Part shown: in pieces, positions 9,379 through 17,787 of the stretch | How the letters are laid out: each line of letters starts with the position of its first letter | Position numbering within the stretch: position 1 is the stretch's first letter | NCBI RefSeq assembly: GCF_022429645.1 | Contig: NZ_CP092480.1 | Coordinates: 186,001 to 250,000, forward strand | Source: Lutibacter sp. A80 | GTDB lineage: Bacteria; Bacteroidota; Bacteroidia; Flavobacteriales; Flavobacteriaceae | DNA: 64,000 nt | Direction of reading: 5' to 3' | Position numbers and translations under genes: made by a program | The notes under the pieces: generated by a model | What the model was told of the DNA's origin: nothing | The model's input: the letters and a program-made list of their open reading frames with translations, nothing else | Database searches by the model: none

Positions 9379-10276
9379 AATAGTTAGTGATATTTGCCAA
9401 CACTTTTTCACTTAAACGTACAAAAGCTTGTTGGGTTCTACCAGTTGAAACTTGTAAACAATTTACGTTGGGGTGTTTTAAAATGGATGCATTTCCTAAC
9501 GCCCCAAGCGTATCACAATAAACAGCATTGTTACCTTTAAACCATTTTTCAAAAGGTGCAGTATCCCAAGCAGGAGACAAGCCTGTATTGAATAAAATTT
9601 TACGATTTCCTAAATGTTCAAACTCTTCTTCGTGTAATAGAATTGTATTTTTATTTAAGCAGCAAATAATTACTTCATTTTCAGAAAGTAATTGTTTTAA
9701 AGGTAAAAAACGATAACCTTTTGCTGTTGCAGCTTCTTTTTTGCTACGAGCAAAATAACTGATTTCAGCACCTAAAAAACGCAAAGCATCAGCAATCATA
9801 CCTCCTGATTTACCAAGGCCAACAATACCAACTTTAAGTCCGGTAATTTCACGAGGAATAGTACTCCAAGGTTTTCTAATACTACCATCGGATTTATGGC
9901 CAATGCCATGTAAGCAGCGTACTAACTCACTTATTACATATTCTACAACACCCTCATCACCATAATCTCGTACTCCTTTTACTGTAATACCTTTAGAATT
10001 GGCATACAAAATATCTACATTGGCGCTTTCAGGTGAATATAAAGAGCAACACATACCAATGTATTTTATATTTGGACATTGTTCTAAAATATCGCGACCT
10101 AAATTTGATCGGTGACTTAATAAAACACCATCTGCATCTCCAATGCGTTTTACAATTTCTGCTGCACTAGAAGGTTGATCTTCATGTAAAATAAGTGTTT
10201 CTGTAAAAGATTCTAATTTTTTATTCGCCGAAGGAATTAATTCTAAAGGCTCTATTCCAACAAGTTTTTTAAACAT
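9365..10276 (-). CDS. D-isomer 2-hydroxyacid dehydrogenase family protein, atypical active site
   Basis: A 303-residue protein with the 2-hydroxyacid dehydrogenase layout: the N-terminal segment ends near GVRDYGDEGVVEYVISELVR and is followed by the dinucleotide motif KVGIVGLGKSGGMIADAL. The usual catalytic Arg (NxxRG), Glu and His (TPHxAG) do not appear where expected. The sequence reads FNTGLSPAWD, VYCDTLGALGN and QVSTGRTQQA in those places. It may catalyse a different reaction or be a binding-only paralogue. It converges on the aspartate dehydrogenase-like gene, with the last 14 bp overlapping. The fold is secure; the reaction is not. Confidence 0.75.
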   Translation of the reverse strand: MFKKLVGIEPLELIPSANKKLESFTETLILHEDQPSSAAEIVKRIGDADGVLLSHRSNLGRDILEQCPNIKYIGMCCSLYSPESANVDILYANSKGITVKGVRDYGDEGVVEYVISELVRCLHGIGHKSDGSIRKPWSTIPREITGLKVGIVGLGKSGGMIADALRFLGAEISYFARSKKEAATAKGYRFLPLKQLLSENEVIICCLNKNTILLHEEEFEHLGNRKILFNTGLSPAWDTAPFEKWFKGNNAVYCDTLGALGNASILKHPNVNCLQVSTGRTQQAFVRLSEKVLANITNYFKKQ

Positions 10277-10519
10277 AGTTTATTTTTTTTATAATATTAT
10301 TCCTGCCATAAGTTTTCATGAACTGAAAACTCAAGCAAAATTCATTTTGTAACGTATAATTTAGTTGAATTGGTGTTATTTAATAAGAGAAATTTTTAAT
10401 GTAGATTTTTTTAAAATTAATGTTTTAATTAAAAGTTAAAGGTACTTAATTTTATAGTCATTTAAAAGTCTAAATGTTTAAAAGTCGGTTTTTGCTTATT
10501 GTTTGTTGGCTATTGGAAA
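10277..10519. other. Non-coding AT-rich spacer
   Basis: Upstream region of the minus-strand dehydrogenase gene. It is AT-rich and has no open frame or strong hairpin that can be supported. A promoter for the leftward gene must lie here, but no clear match to TAnnTTTG was found on that strand. Confidence 0.5.
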
Positions 10520-11105
10520 CCGTTATTCCGAGGTTCTTTTAGTTCTGTCCGTCATTCCGAACTTGGTTCAGGATCTTATGATGTTAGCTAAATGATGCTT
10601 GAGTTTTTTAGGTACAGATTGCCGCAGTTGTGTTTTCATTGCTTTACAACACGCCCTCGCAATGACGGGTTTATTTAGATTGTGGTTTTAAAGAACGTCA
10701 TCCCGAACTTGGTTTAGGATCTCATGAACTTAACTAAATGATGATTAGAATTTCATTTCACTTGTTCATTTTTCCATTGATGAAAAACGAACCAAAAAAT
10801 CTAGTCTGATGATAATTTAATTGAATCTTACGGAAGTTACGCAGTCGACGCCAGACCGCTGCGCTCTTTGGCTTACTCTCGTAGCTCCACTTCCTCAGAT
10901 TACTACTTAAATTCTCATAGGACGTTTTAAATTCGTCATCCTGAACTCGTTTCAGGATCTCATGAACTTAACTAAATGATGTTTGGGGTTTCTAGGTACA
11001 GATTGCCGCAGTTGTGTTTTCATTGCATTACAACACGCCCTCGCAATGACGGGTTTTAAAGTAACGTCATCCTGAACTTAGCTAAATGATACTTGATTTT
11101 TTTAA
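10520..11105. repeat. Mosaic repeat block 1
   Basis: Non-coding block of short modules found again elsewhere in the window. It has palindromes of the form CCGAACTTGGTTCAGGATC, two copies of an element reading ACAGATTGCCGCAGTTGTG... (about 10613-10670 and 10990-11055), and one reverse-oriented copy of the longer module ACGCAGTCGACGCCAGACCG... (about 10801-10937). Most other copies of the longer module, in later blocks, face the other way. Frames in these modules are not genes. Confidence 0.85.
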
Positions 11106-11199
11106 GTAACAGATATCTTGATTACTATGCTAGGAGTAATAACAAGTAAGATTAAATATCTATCATTAAAAGTTGTCTAAAAAGGAATATGTTTTTAGT

Positions 11200-11207
11200 T
11201 ATATTTG
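11200..11207 (+). promoter_or_regulatory. Candidate -7 element TATATTTG
   Basis: TATATTTG matches TAnnTTTG, with a TTG at 11173-11175 as a loose -33 candidate 24 bases upstream. It overlaps an upstream TTG codon at 11205, which supports the ATG at 11232 as the real start of the secreted protein. Confidence 0.45.
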
Positions 11208-11231
11208 TTAAAAGCTAAACAAAACAATATA

Positions 11232-11801
11232 ATGAGATTAAAACGTGTCGTATTTTTAATAATTATACTTTCTTTTTTACAAAGTACTGGTCAAGAAATT
11301 GAACCATCTATTGCTTTTTGGAATACATTAAAATCGCATTGTGGTAATGCATATGAGGGAACTCTAGAAAGTCCAAAAAATGATGAGAATTTTGGAGGGA
11401 AAAGTTTGGTAATGCACGTAAAATCTTGTTCTGAAAATGAAATAAAAATCCCTTTTTATGTAGGAGAAAATAAATCCAGAACTTGGATTTTAACTATAAA
11501 TGATGGTATTATTACCTTAAAACACGATCATCGTCATAAAGATGGAACTATGGAAACGGTTAATTTTTATGGAGGTACTTCAACAAATAAAGGAAAAGAA
11601 GATATTCAATTTTTTCCAGCAGATGCACATACGCAAGCACAACTACCTGAAGCAGCAACTAATATCTGGTGGATTACCTTAAACGATACAACTTTTACGT
11701 ATAATTTACGTCGTTTAGGAACAGACCGTGTTTTTAAAATTGCTATGGACCTTACAAAACCTATTGAAACCCCAGAAGCACCTTGGGGCTGGAAGGATTA
11801 A
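11232..11801 (+). CDS. Conserved hypothetical secreted protein
   Basis: The predicted product of about 189 residues begins MRLKRVVFLIIILSFLQSTG, a standard signal peptide, and continues with a mature domain starting near EIEPSIAFWNTL. The mature part is rich in Thr, Asn, His and Trp (KHDHRHKDGT, TNIWWITLND) and contains two cysteines (KSHCGNAY, VKSCSENE) that could form a disulfide in the periplasm. I do not recognise a named family or catalytic motif. The start was chosen because a -7 element lies just upstream and the N-terminal extension from the TTG at 11205 would break the signal peptide pattern. It precedes the two-component genes by 60 bp. Confidence 0.7.
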   Translation: MRLKRVVFLIIILSFLQSTGQEIEPSIAFWNTLKSHCGNAYEGTLESPKNDENFGGKSLVMHVKSCSENEIKIPFYVGENKSRTWILTINDGIITLKHDHRHKDGTMETVNFYGGTSTNKGKEDIQFFPADAHTQAQLPEAATNIWWITLNDTTFTYNLRRLGTDRVFKIAMDLTKPIETPEAPWGWKD

Positions 11802-11861
11802 ATACTGTAAAGTATGATATTTATTATGTGTTAAATCATCCATTTATTTTAAATTCGAAAA

Positions 11862-13817
11862 ATGATCCAATGCAAATTTAGACCCCTTTATTTTGTTATT
11901 ATTAGCTGGTTAGTACTCGCTTCTTGTACTTCAAAAGAAGCATTAAAACCCTCAGAAAATAGTACACAAGATTCTATTCATATTTTTATGCAAGACATTA
12001 GAAATAATGATTTAGATTTTAAAACTAGGTTAAATTTAGCCAATAAAGCTTTTCAAAAATTAAAAAATAAAGAAGAAGATGGTAAAGATGCTCGTATTGA
12101 AGAAATTCTAGCCTATAAAATATATTTTTTTGATAATTTAAAACAGCTAGATAGTGTACTTAGTATTAATAAAACATTATTGCAATTAAATATAGAAAAT
12201 AAAGATTCTTTAGCTATTGCAAGTAATTATTATAGATTGGCTTATTATTATTTTCAAGCGGATAAAAAAGATAGTGCATTTATTGCGAATAAACTATCCA
12301 GTGACATTTATTTCAAATTTGGTGATAGTCTAAAAATTGGTGAGAATTTAATGCAAATGGCCATTATACAATCAGACCTTGGTGATTTTATCGGTAGCGA
12401 TAATACCGCAATACAAGCATTGAAATATCTTGATGATACGAATTTAGTTTATAAATCTGCTATTTATAATTGCATTGCAATTTCAGCAAAAAAACGAAAA
12501 GACTATAAAGAGGCAATCTATTGGTATCAAAAAGCTATTGAAAATTCCACTATAAGTAGTTTTAAAGCGGTAAGAAATAGTAATTTAGCGGTTACATATC
12601 GGATTTTAAAAGAATATGATAAGTCAATTGCTATATTTGAGGAGTTGCTAAAAGATGGTGACTTAGACAACGATACCAAAGCTAAATCCAGAGTTTTAGA
12701 TAATCTTGCATATACCAAATGGTTAGCTAATGAAAACGAAAATGTTATTGATGATTTACTTGCTGTTTTAAATACTCGTTTGGCAGAAAAAGATCTATTT
12801 GGACTTATTGCAAGTTATGCTCATCTTACAGATTATTATACAAATAAAAATCCCGAGATAGCACTTACTTATGCAAATAAAATGTACAAGCAAGCGGTTA
12901 TTTTAAATAGCACTCGAGATAAGTTAGGTGCTATGCAAAAACTTATAGACTTAGAAACATCTACTAGCAAGGCAAAAGAATATTATAATAACTATGTTAA
13001 GTTAAGCGATAGTATAGTTGATGCGGAAAGAGTTATTTTAAATAAATTTGAAAAATTAAAATACGATAGCGAGAAAAACCGTGAAGACAATTTGCAATTA
13101 AAAATTTTAACTTCAAAAAAGGAGTTAGAATTAGAAAAAGAAAAAACCAGAAATATAATTGGAGCAACTTTAAGTGGTTCAGTAGTTTTTGGCTTATTAG
13201 TATTTTTATATTATCGTAAACAAAAATACCTGCAAGAAAAAAGAGCAGAGGTATATAAAACTGAAACACGTATTGCTAAAAAAATACATGATGAAGTTGC
13301 AAATAACTTGGTCAATATTATGAATAAAGTGCAATATACAGAAGAACCAAAAGAGTTACTTTTAGATGATTTAGAAAAAGTTTACTTACTTACAAGAGAT
13401 ATTTCACACCAAAATAATACTGTAGAAACAGGAGAGGAGTTTGAAAATTCTTTAAAAAACTTACTTACAAGTTTTAATACAAATACTACAATTGTTATTC
13501 TTAAAGATATTCATAAAGTAGCATTAAATTTATTAAATGAAGATAAGCAAATAGAAATTTATAGAGTATTACAAGAGCTTATGGTAAATATGCAAAAGCA
13601 TAGTAAAGCAACATTGGTTGCCATTGCTTTTAAAAAAAATATGAATGAATACATTATAAATTATTCAGATAACGGAAAAGGAGTAGATTTAACAGGCCTA
13701 AAATTGCGTAATGGACTTAAAAATGTGGAAACCCGTATAAAATCTATTCAGGGAATTATTAATTTTGAATCAACTTTAAATAAAGGTTTTAAAGCCTTTA
13801 TAAGTTTTAAAAAATAA
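11862..13817 (+). CDS. TPR-containing sensor histidine kinase
   Basis: This 651-residue protein has an N-terminal signal with lipobox-like LASC (Cys at 22), about 400 residues of helical TPR-like repeats (for example SNYYRLAYYYFQADKKDSAF and YKEAIYWYQKAIEN), and a transmembrane helix near residue 435 (IGATLSGSVVFGLLVFLYY). A dimerisation helix RIAKKIHDEVANNLVNIM follows, with its probable phospho-accepting His. The HATPase domain includes ELMVNMQKHSKAT (N box) and YSDNGKGVDL (G1). This is the NarL-partner kinase type common in Bacteroidota, with the TPR region on the outside of the membrane. It is followed after 5 bp by its response regulator. Confidence 0.87.
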   Translation: MIQCKFRPLYFVIISWLVLASCTSKEALKPSENSTQDSIHIFMQDIRNNDLDFKTRLNLANKAFQKLKNKEEDGKDARIEEILAYKIYFFDNLKQLDSVLSINKTLLQLNIENKDSLAIASNYYRLAYYYFQADKKDSAFIANKLSSDIYFKFGDSLKIGENLMQMAIIQSDLGDFIGSDNTAIQALKYLDDTNLVYKSAIYNCIAISAKKRKDYKEAIYWYQKAIENSTISSFKAVRNSNLAVTYRILKEYDKSIAIFEELLKDGDLDNDTKAKSRVLDNLAYTKWLANENENVIDDLLAVLNTRLAEKDLFGLIASYAHLTDYYTNKNPEIALTYANKMYKQAVILNSTRDKLGAMQKLIDLETSTSKAKEYYNNYVKLSDSIVDAERVILNKFEKLKYDSEKNREDNLQLKILTSKKELELEKEKTRNIIGATLSGSVVFGLLVFLYYRKQKYLQEKRAEVYKTETRIAKKIHDEVANNLVNIMNKVQYTEEPKELLLDDLEKVYLLTRDISHQNNTVETGEEFENSLKNLLTSFNTNTTIVILKDIHKVALNLLNEDKQIEIYRVLQELMVNMQKHSKATLVAIAFKKNMNEYIINYSDNGKGVDLTGLKLRNGLKNVETRIKSIQGIINFESTLNKGFKAFISFKK

Positions 13818-13822
13818 AAGCT

Positions 13823-14491
13823 ATGTTTCAAAAAGTATTAATTGCAGAAGATATGGACTTTATTAATAGTGGAATAAAGTCGCAATTGGCAGAATTAAAT
13901 ATTGCTCAAATTGAGTATGTTCAATATTGTGATGAAGCCTTACTTAAACTAAAAAGTGCTAAATTAAATAATGCACCTTTTGATTTATTAATAAGTGATT
14001 TGTCATTCGAAGAGGATTATGTTGAACAAAAAATAAAATCTGGAGATGAATTAATAAAAAAAGTAAGAAAAGAATTTCCGTTATTAAAAATAGCGGTGTT
14101 TTCTGTTGAAGATAAAGAGTATAGAGTACAAAAGCTGTTTAATGAGTATAAAATCAATGCCTATGTTTGGAAAAGTAGGGAAGGATTAAGAGAGCTTAAA
14201 AAGGCGATACTACAACTATTTAATTCAGACAAAATTTACATTTCTCCGCATATTTCCGGAGCAGTATCAAAACAAAAAAAAATTGAAATATCAGAATATG
14301 ATATTTTTTTAATAGAATGCCTTTCTAAAGGTTACCTACAAGAAGAAATTAGTACTATTTTAAAAGATAAAAACTGGTCGCCTACAAGTGTAAGTTCTAT
14401 TGAAAAAAGATTGAAAATTCTAAGAGAACATTTTAATGCTAGCAACCCTACACATTTAGTTGCAATAGCTAAAGATTTAGGATTGATTTAA
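13823..14491 (+). CDS. Response regulator, REC plus C-terminal HTH
   Basis: A 222-residue regulator. The receiver domain has the acidic pair E9/D10 in LIAED, the phospho-acceptor Asp at about 59 in DLLISDLSF, and the conserved Lys in AYVWKSREG. The C-terminal part from about residue 155 (EISEYDIFLIECLSKGYLQEEIS, then SPTSVSSIEKRLKILREHF) reads like a LuxR/NarL-type helix-turn-helix with divergent spacing. It is almost certainly phosphorylated by the preceding TPR kinase. A palindrome of the kind such dimeric regulators bind lies 27 bp after its stop and recurs 0.5 kb later, upstream of the polysaccharide locus. Confidence 0.87.
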   Translation: MFQKVLIAEDMDFINSGIKSQLAELNIAQIEYVQYCDEALLKLKSAKLNNAPFDLLISDLSFEEDYVEQKIKSGDELIKKVRKEFPLLKIAVFSVEDKEYRVQKLFNEYKINAYVWKSREGLRELKKAILQLFNSDKIYISPHISGAVSKQKKIEISEYDIFLIECLSKGYLQEEISTILKDKNWSPTSVSSIEKRLKILREHFNASNPTHLVAIAKDLGLI

Positions 14492-14517
14492 AAAAGTTTC
14501 ATTAAATTTAAGGTGTT

Positions 14518-14531
14518 TACGGAAAACCGTA
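14518..14531. promoter_or_regulatory. Palindrome TACGGAAAACCGTA, candidate operator
   Basis: Perfect 5-bp arms TACGG/CCGTA flank AAAA. It is 27 bp past the response-regulator stop. The same palindrome with centre AAAT lies at 15029-15042. I infer a binding site for a dimeric regulator, most simply the neighbouring one. Confidence 0.45.
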
Positions 14532-14607
14532 CATTTATAATAGACTTTCAATTTAAATTTGTACAAAATTACAGGAAGATTGTAAATTGAAAAAAGATTT
14601 AATAAAC

Positions 14608-14639
14608 AAAGCCTTACAAATTTGTGTAAGGCTTTTTTT
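14608..14639 (+). terminator. Rho-independent terminator
   Basis: AAGCCTTAC and GTAAGGCTT arms enclose a short loop and are followed by a T run. It ends the two-component transcript about 120 bp after the response-regulator stop. Confidence 0.8.
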
Positions 14640-14824
14640 ATTTAGGTATATTTTAAAGAATACATAAATTATTAAAAAACAAGAGTTTTAAAATTAAGTG
14701 TAGCGTTTTATATTTATAATTCGTATAGATGGTAGTCGGGTTGTGAATAAACGGTTAGATTTGTATAATAAAATGCATTTTTTATAAAATAAATAGTTTA
14801 ATCCATAAAGTTTTGTTAAATTTA

Positions 14825-14832
14825 TTATATTT
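14825..14832 (+). promoter_or_regulatory. Candidate -7 element TATATTTG
   Basis: TATATTTG fits the TAnnTTTG consensus and would start a transcript near 14839, about 350 nt upstream of the antiterminator gene. The nearest TTTG (14811-14814) is too close to act as the -33 element, so the support is partial. Confidence 0.35.
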
Positions 14833-15028
14833 GCAGTTACAAAAAATAAGATTGCTAAATCTACTAATTGTTTTTAAGTTGTAAATTTTATTTTAAAATT
14901 ACAGCAAAAGTTTTTTTAGAAATAAGCCTATAAAATGGGAGTGTTTCTAGCGAAGCTATATCATATTGTATAGCTTATGTAGCCTTAGTTACAGTCTTTT
15001 TTTTGAAAAAAATAATAATTAATTCAAT

Positions 15029-15042
15029 TACGGAAATCCGTA
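15029..15042. promoter_or_regulatory. Palindrome TACGGAAATCCGTA, candidate operator
   Basis: Second copy of the palindrome seen at 14518-14531, here extended to TTACGGAAATCCGTAA. It lies 148 bp before the antiterminator start, inside the putative leader. Confidence 0.45.
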
Positions 15043-15190
15043 AGTTTTTATTGTTTTTTATGTTGAATTTTGTATTCGAAGTCATATTTAATTGTTGAAA
15101 TAGATGTGAGTTTATGTGGCGAAGCCATGCTTACACATTAAAATTATGAAACAAATAAGTAATCACTTTTCTTAGTTAAAACACACAGAG

Positions 15191-15664
15191 ATGTATTGGT
15201 TTGTATTAAATGTTAAACGTAAAAACGAGATAAAAGTTGCAAGCCTTTTAGAAGCTGCAGGTTTTAAAGTTTATTGCCCTACTTATACTACTGTAAAAAA
15301 ATGGTCAGATCGCAAAAAAAAGGTTATAAAACCTTTAATTGCCACTTATATTTTTATTAAAATTAAAGAGAAGCATCGTGCAAAAGTTTTTGAAATTCCA
15401 GGGGTTATAAGGTACTTATTTTATTTAGGTGCGCCAGCCAAAGTCTTAAATAAAGAAATTACGGTTCTTAAAGATTTTTTAAAAGAAGGTGCTTCTGTAC
15501 CAAAAATAGAAAATATAAAGCCTGGAGACAACCATTTAATTGAAGATGGACCTTTTAAAGGTAAAAATGGAGTAGTTCAAGAAGTTGGAAATAATAGACT
15601 CCAAGTTGTTTTAAAGGAGTTAGGGATAAAAGTAACCTTAACCACCAAAACTAAGCTAGTTTAA
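15191..15664 (+). CDS. UpxY/RfaH-like NusG-family antiterminator
   Basis: A 157-residue NusG paralogue. The N-terminal NGN domain begins MYWFVLNVKRKNEIKVASLL, and the C-terminal KOW-like region includes VIEDGPFKGKNGVVQEVGNNRLQVVL in two parts around IEDGPFKGKNGVV. In Bacteroides, such UpxY proteins are encoded first in capsule operons and let RNA polymerase read through the long operon after loading at the 5' leader. Position here is the same: it is the first gene before the exopolysaccharide locus, behind a long untranslated leader. It is followed after 30 bp by a histidine kinase. Confidence 0.85.
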   Translation: MYWFVLNVKRKNEIKVASLLEAAGFKVYCPTYTTVKKWSDRKKKVIKPLIATYIFIKIKEKHRAKVFEIPGVIRYLFYLGAPAKVLNKEITVLKDFLKEGASVPKIENIKPGDNHLIEDGPFKGKNGVVQEVGNNRLQVVLKELGIKVTLTTKTKLV

Positions 15665-15694
15665 ATATTTTAAATTCATTCTTAAATTAAAAAA

Positions 15695-16834
15695 TTGTCC
15701 TTACAAAATCCAATATTAGATAATCAACCTGATAAGCGTTGTAATAATGTTAATTATATTGAGTTGAATGACGTACCAGATAAAGGTGTTGTAATTTGTG
15801 ACAAAGCGGGAGCTATTATTACAGCAAATAATTATTTTTGTGAACTAATTATATCTAACTTAAATAAGTTAGAAGGCAAGTGTCTAGAACCAGAATTATT
15901 TTCAAACATTGGTTCTTTAAAAAACACTTGTAATTTTAAACAATTACTTGAGGGTACAAAAAAGCGATATGAATTTCAAATTGTAAAAAAAGACGCAACA
16001 GTTGTTTTTATTGAAGTAAAGGCAAAGAAAGTAGCTGGAAATAATGTTGCATATTTTTTTAAAGACATTAGTGAACAAAGAATTTTAAATTTAGAATTAC
16101 AAGAGTTAACTCATAATTTAGAAATTTCAAATCAAGATAAAAGCAGATTTATTGCTGTTTTAGCACACGATTTAATAAATCCATTCAATTCTATTTTAGG
16201 TTTTATAACGTTGTTAAAATCAAATTTAAAAACTGCCAGTATAGATACTATTGAAAAATATGTTAATTATATAGAAGCAGCTTCGCAAAACACCTATAAT
16301 TTATTAGAAGATACTTTAGGTTGGATTCGATCTGAAAACGGTAATTTAACAGTTCATAAAGGAACTCACGAAATAAACAGCTTAGTTATAGCAGTAGTTA
16401 AAAATTATAAAGCCAATTCAAATACTAAAAATATTAGTATTCATTTTGAAGAAGAAGAAAAGATGTATGCTTTTTGCGATGCAAATATGATTAAAATTGT
16501 ATTGCGAAACTTATTATCTAACGCTATTAAATTTACAAATAAAAATGGCGAAATACACATCACTATAACCACCAGTGCTAAAGAGACCAAAATAGCAATA
16601 AAAGATAATGGTATTGGAATTTCTAAAAAATTGCAAGCACAATTATTTAGTACAGACAGAGTACATAGAAGAGATGGTACAGCACAAGAAAAAGGTACTG
16701 GTATGGGCTTATTATTATGTAAAGAATTTATTAATAAACACAACGGTAAATTATATGTAACTTCAAAAGAAGGTGTTGGAAGTACATTTACGTTTACAAT
16801 CCCCAAAGTATTAGAAGAACTTAATACTAAATAA
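15695..16834 (+). CDS. Cytoplasmic PAS-domain sensor histidine kinase
   Basis: A 379-residue kinase without transmembrane segments. A PAS-like domain covers about 25-128 (ends AYFFKDISEQRIL). The HisKA helix has AHDLINPFNSILGF with phospho-accepting H158. The HATPase domain has NLLSNAIKFTN (N box), IKDNGIGISKKL (G1) and KGTGMGLLLCKEF (G2). No in-frame ATG occurs upstream of the PAS domain, so the TTG at 15695 is the likely start, 30 bp after the antiterminator gene. No response regulator lies beside it, so it is an orphan that may sense a cytosolic signal and influence the polysaccharide locus. Confidence 0.85.
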   Translation: MSLQNPILDNQPDKRCNNVNYIELNDVPDKGVVICDKAGAIITANNYFCELIISNLNKLEGKCLEPELFSNIGSLKNTCNFKQLLEGTKKRYEFQIVKKDATVVFIEVKAKKVAGNNVAYFFKDISEQRILNLELQELTHNLEISNQDKSRFIAVLAHDLINPFNSILGFITLLKSNLKTASIDTIEKYVNYIEAASQNTYNLLEDTLGWIRSENGNLTVHKGTHEINSLVIAVVKNYKANSNTKNISIHFEEEEKMYAFCDANMIKIVLRNLLSNAIKFTNKNGEIHITITTSAKETKIAIKDNGIGISKKLQAQLFSTDRVHRRDGTAQEKGTGMGLLLCKEFINKHNGKLYVTSKEGVGSTFTFTIPKVLEELNTK

Positions 16835-17076
16835 ATGATCGCTATTAAAAAAAATAGAATAATGTTGGGGTTGTTATTGTTAGCGTAATTACTTTAGTAT
16901 AGTCAACCAAAAGGTTTGTAATGATTTCTTAATTTAATTGAATAATTCTCTTATATAACAATAGCAGTATTGTTAAGCTTAGTACAAATTAAGCAGGAGA
17001 ATTATCCGTTCAACTAAACTAAAAAAACTGATTGTTATAAATTAACAGTAGTACAATTAGCAATTGCATACATTTT

Positions 17077-17457
17077 ATGTCTAAATTATTATTTGAAGAA
17101 GAAACATTTAAGGTAATTGGAGCTTGTATAAATGTTCATAAAAAATTAGGAAGCGGCTTTTCAGCATCTGTGTACTGTTTAGCTTTAGAAAAAGAATTAT
17201 TAAAAGCAAATATTCCTTTTGAAAAACAAAAGAAAACACCAATTTATTATGATGGGGAACCTTTAGACACCTTTTTTATTGTGGATTTTGTTTGTTATGA
17301 TACAATTTTATTAGATGTTAAAGCTGTTCCCTTTATACAAGATCAAATGAAGCAGCAAGTAGTAAAATATTTAAAAACTTTAAATCTAGAAGTTGGTATA
17401 TTACTCAATTTTGGTGAAAAAAGCCTTAAATGGAAACGTTTAATACATACAATTTAA
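17077..17457 (+). CDS. GxxExxY family protein
   Basis: This 126-residue protein matches the GxxExxY family over its whole length (VIGACINVHKKLGSGF, then VYCLALEKELLKANIPFEKQ, and near the C-terminus VGILLNFGEKSLKWKR). The family is common in Bacteroidota, is often found inside polysaccharide and other variable loci, and has no established function, though it resembles a small nuclease fold. The name-giving motif reads GFSASVY, with Ala replacing Glu, and the later ElKav segment reads DVKAV. Either this copy is inactive or the motif tolerates variation. Confidence 0.85.
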   Translation: MSKLLFEEETFKVIGACINVHKKLGSGFSASVYCLALEKELLKANIPFEKQKKTPIYYDGEPLDTFFIVDFVCYDTILLDVKAVPFIQDQMKQQVVKYLKTLNLEVGILLNFGEKSLKWKRLIHTI

Positions 17458-17703
17458 AATTAGTATTTAAAGCTTAGTTTAATTATATCCGTAAAAGTTA
17501 TCCCATAACAAACAAAACATCATTTTTAGAAAGCCTTAAAAGGTGTATTGGTGTTTCAGTTTGTGTTTTTATACAATCTAGTAATAAATTTATAATAACA
17601 ACGATGAAGAAATTTTTTATCAAGAGAAACAATTTTATGTCGTTTTATGGAGCAGCCATATAAAAAGCTAACCTATCAATTAAATATTTTCAAAATCGCT
17701 AAT

Positions 17704-17787
17704 ATGAAAAAAAGACAAATTTTTTTACTTATAGTACTTATAGTAGTAACTATTTCTTGGTCTTTTGCAGTTATCAAGTCAATTTAA
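17704..17787 (+). CDS. Possible 27-residue membrane peptide
   Basis: A short frame starts MKKRQIFLLIVLIVVTIS and ends SFAVIKSI. It forms one hydrophobic helix after a basic N-terminus. It sits alone in a 0.8-kb region without other genes. A signal-anchor peptide is possible, but a frame of this size and composition can arise by chance in AT-rich DNA. No ribosome-binding site or promoter was identified. Confidence 0.25.
   Translation: MKKRQIFLLIVLIVVTISWSFAVIKSI

Larger units (their letters stand above)
14640..15190 (+). other. Probable long 5' leader of the polysaccharide locus
   Basis: No open frame is supported here. The stretch holds a -7-like element (14825-14832), a hairpin AGCTATA...TATAGCT near 14955-14976, the second TACGG palindrome (15029-15042), and an imperfect stem TGTGAG...TGGCGAAGCCA...TTACACA near 15104-15138. 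A leader of about 350 nt before an UpxY/RfaH-type gene agrees with the known need of such antiterminators for a 5' recruitment signal. Which hairpin serves is unknown. Confidence 0.5.

Noticed and set aside
16835-16888. 17-residue frame directly after the PAS kinase stop
   Set aside because: Too short, no conservation that can be judged, and it ends in a low-complexity leucine run.
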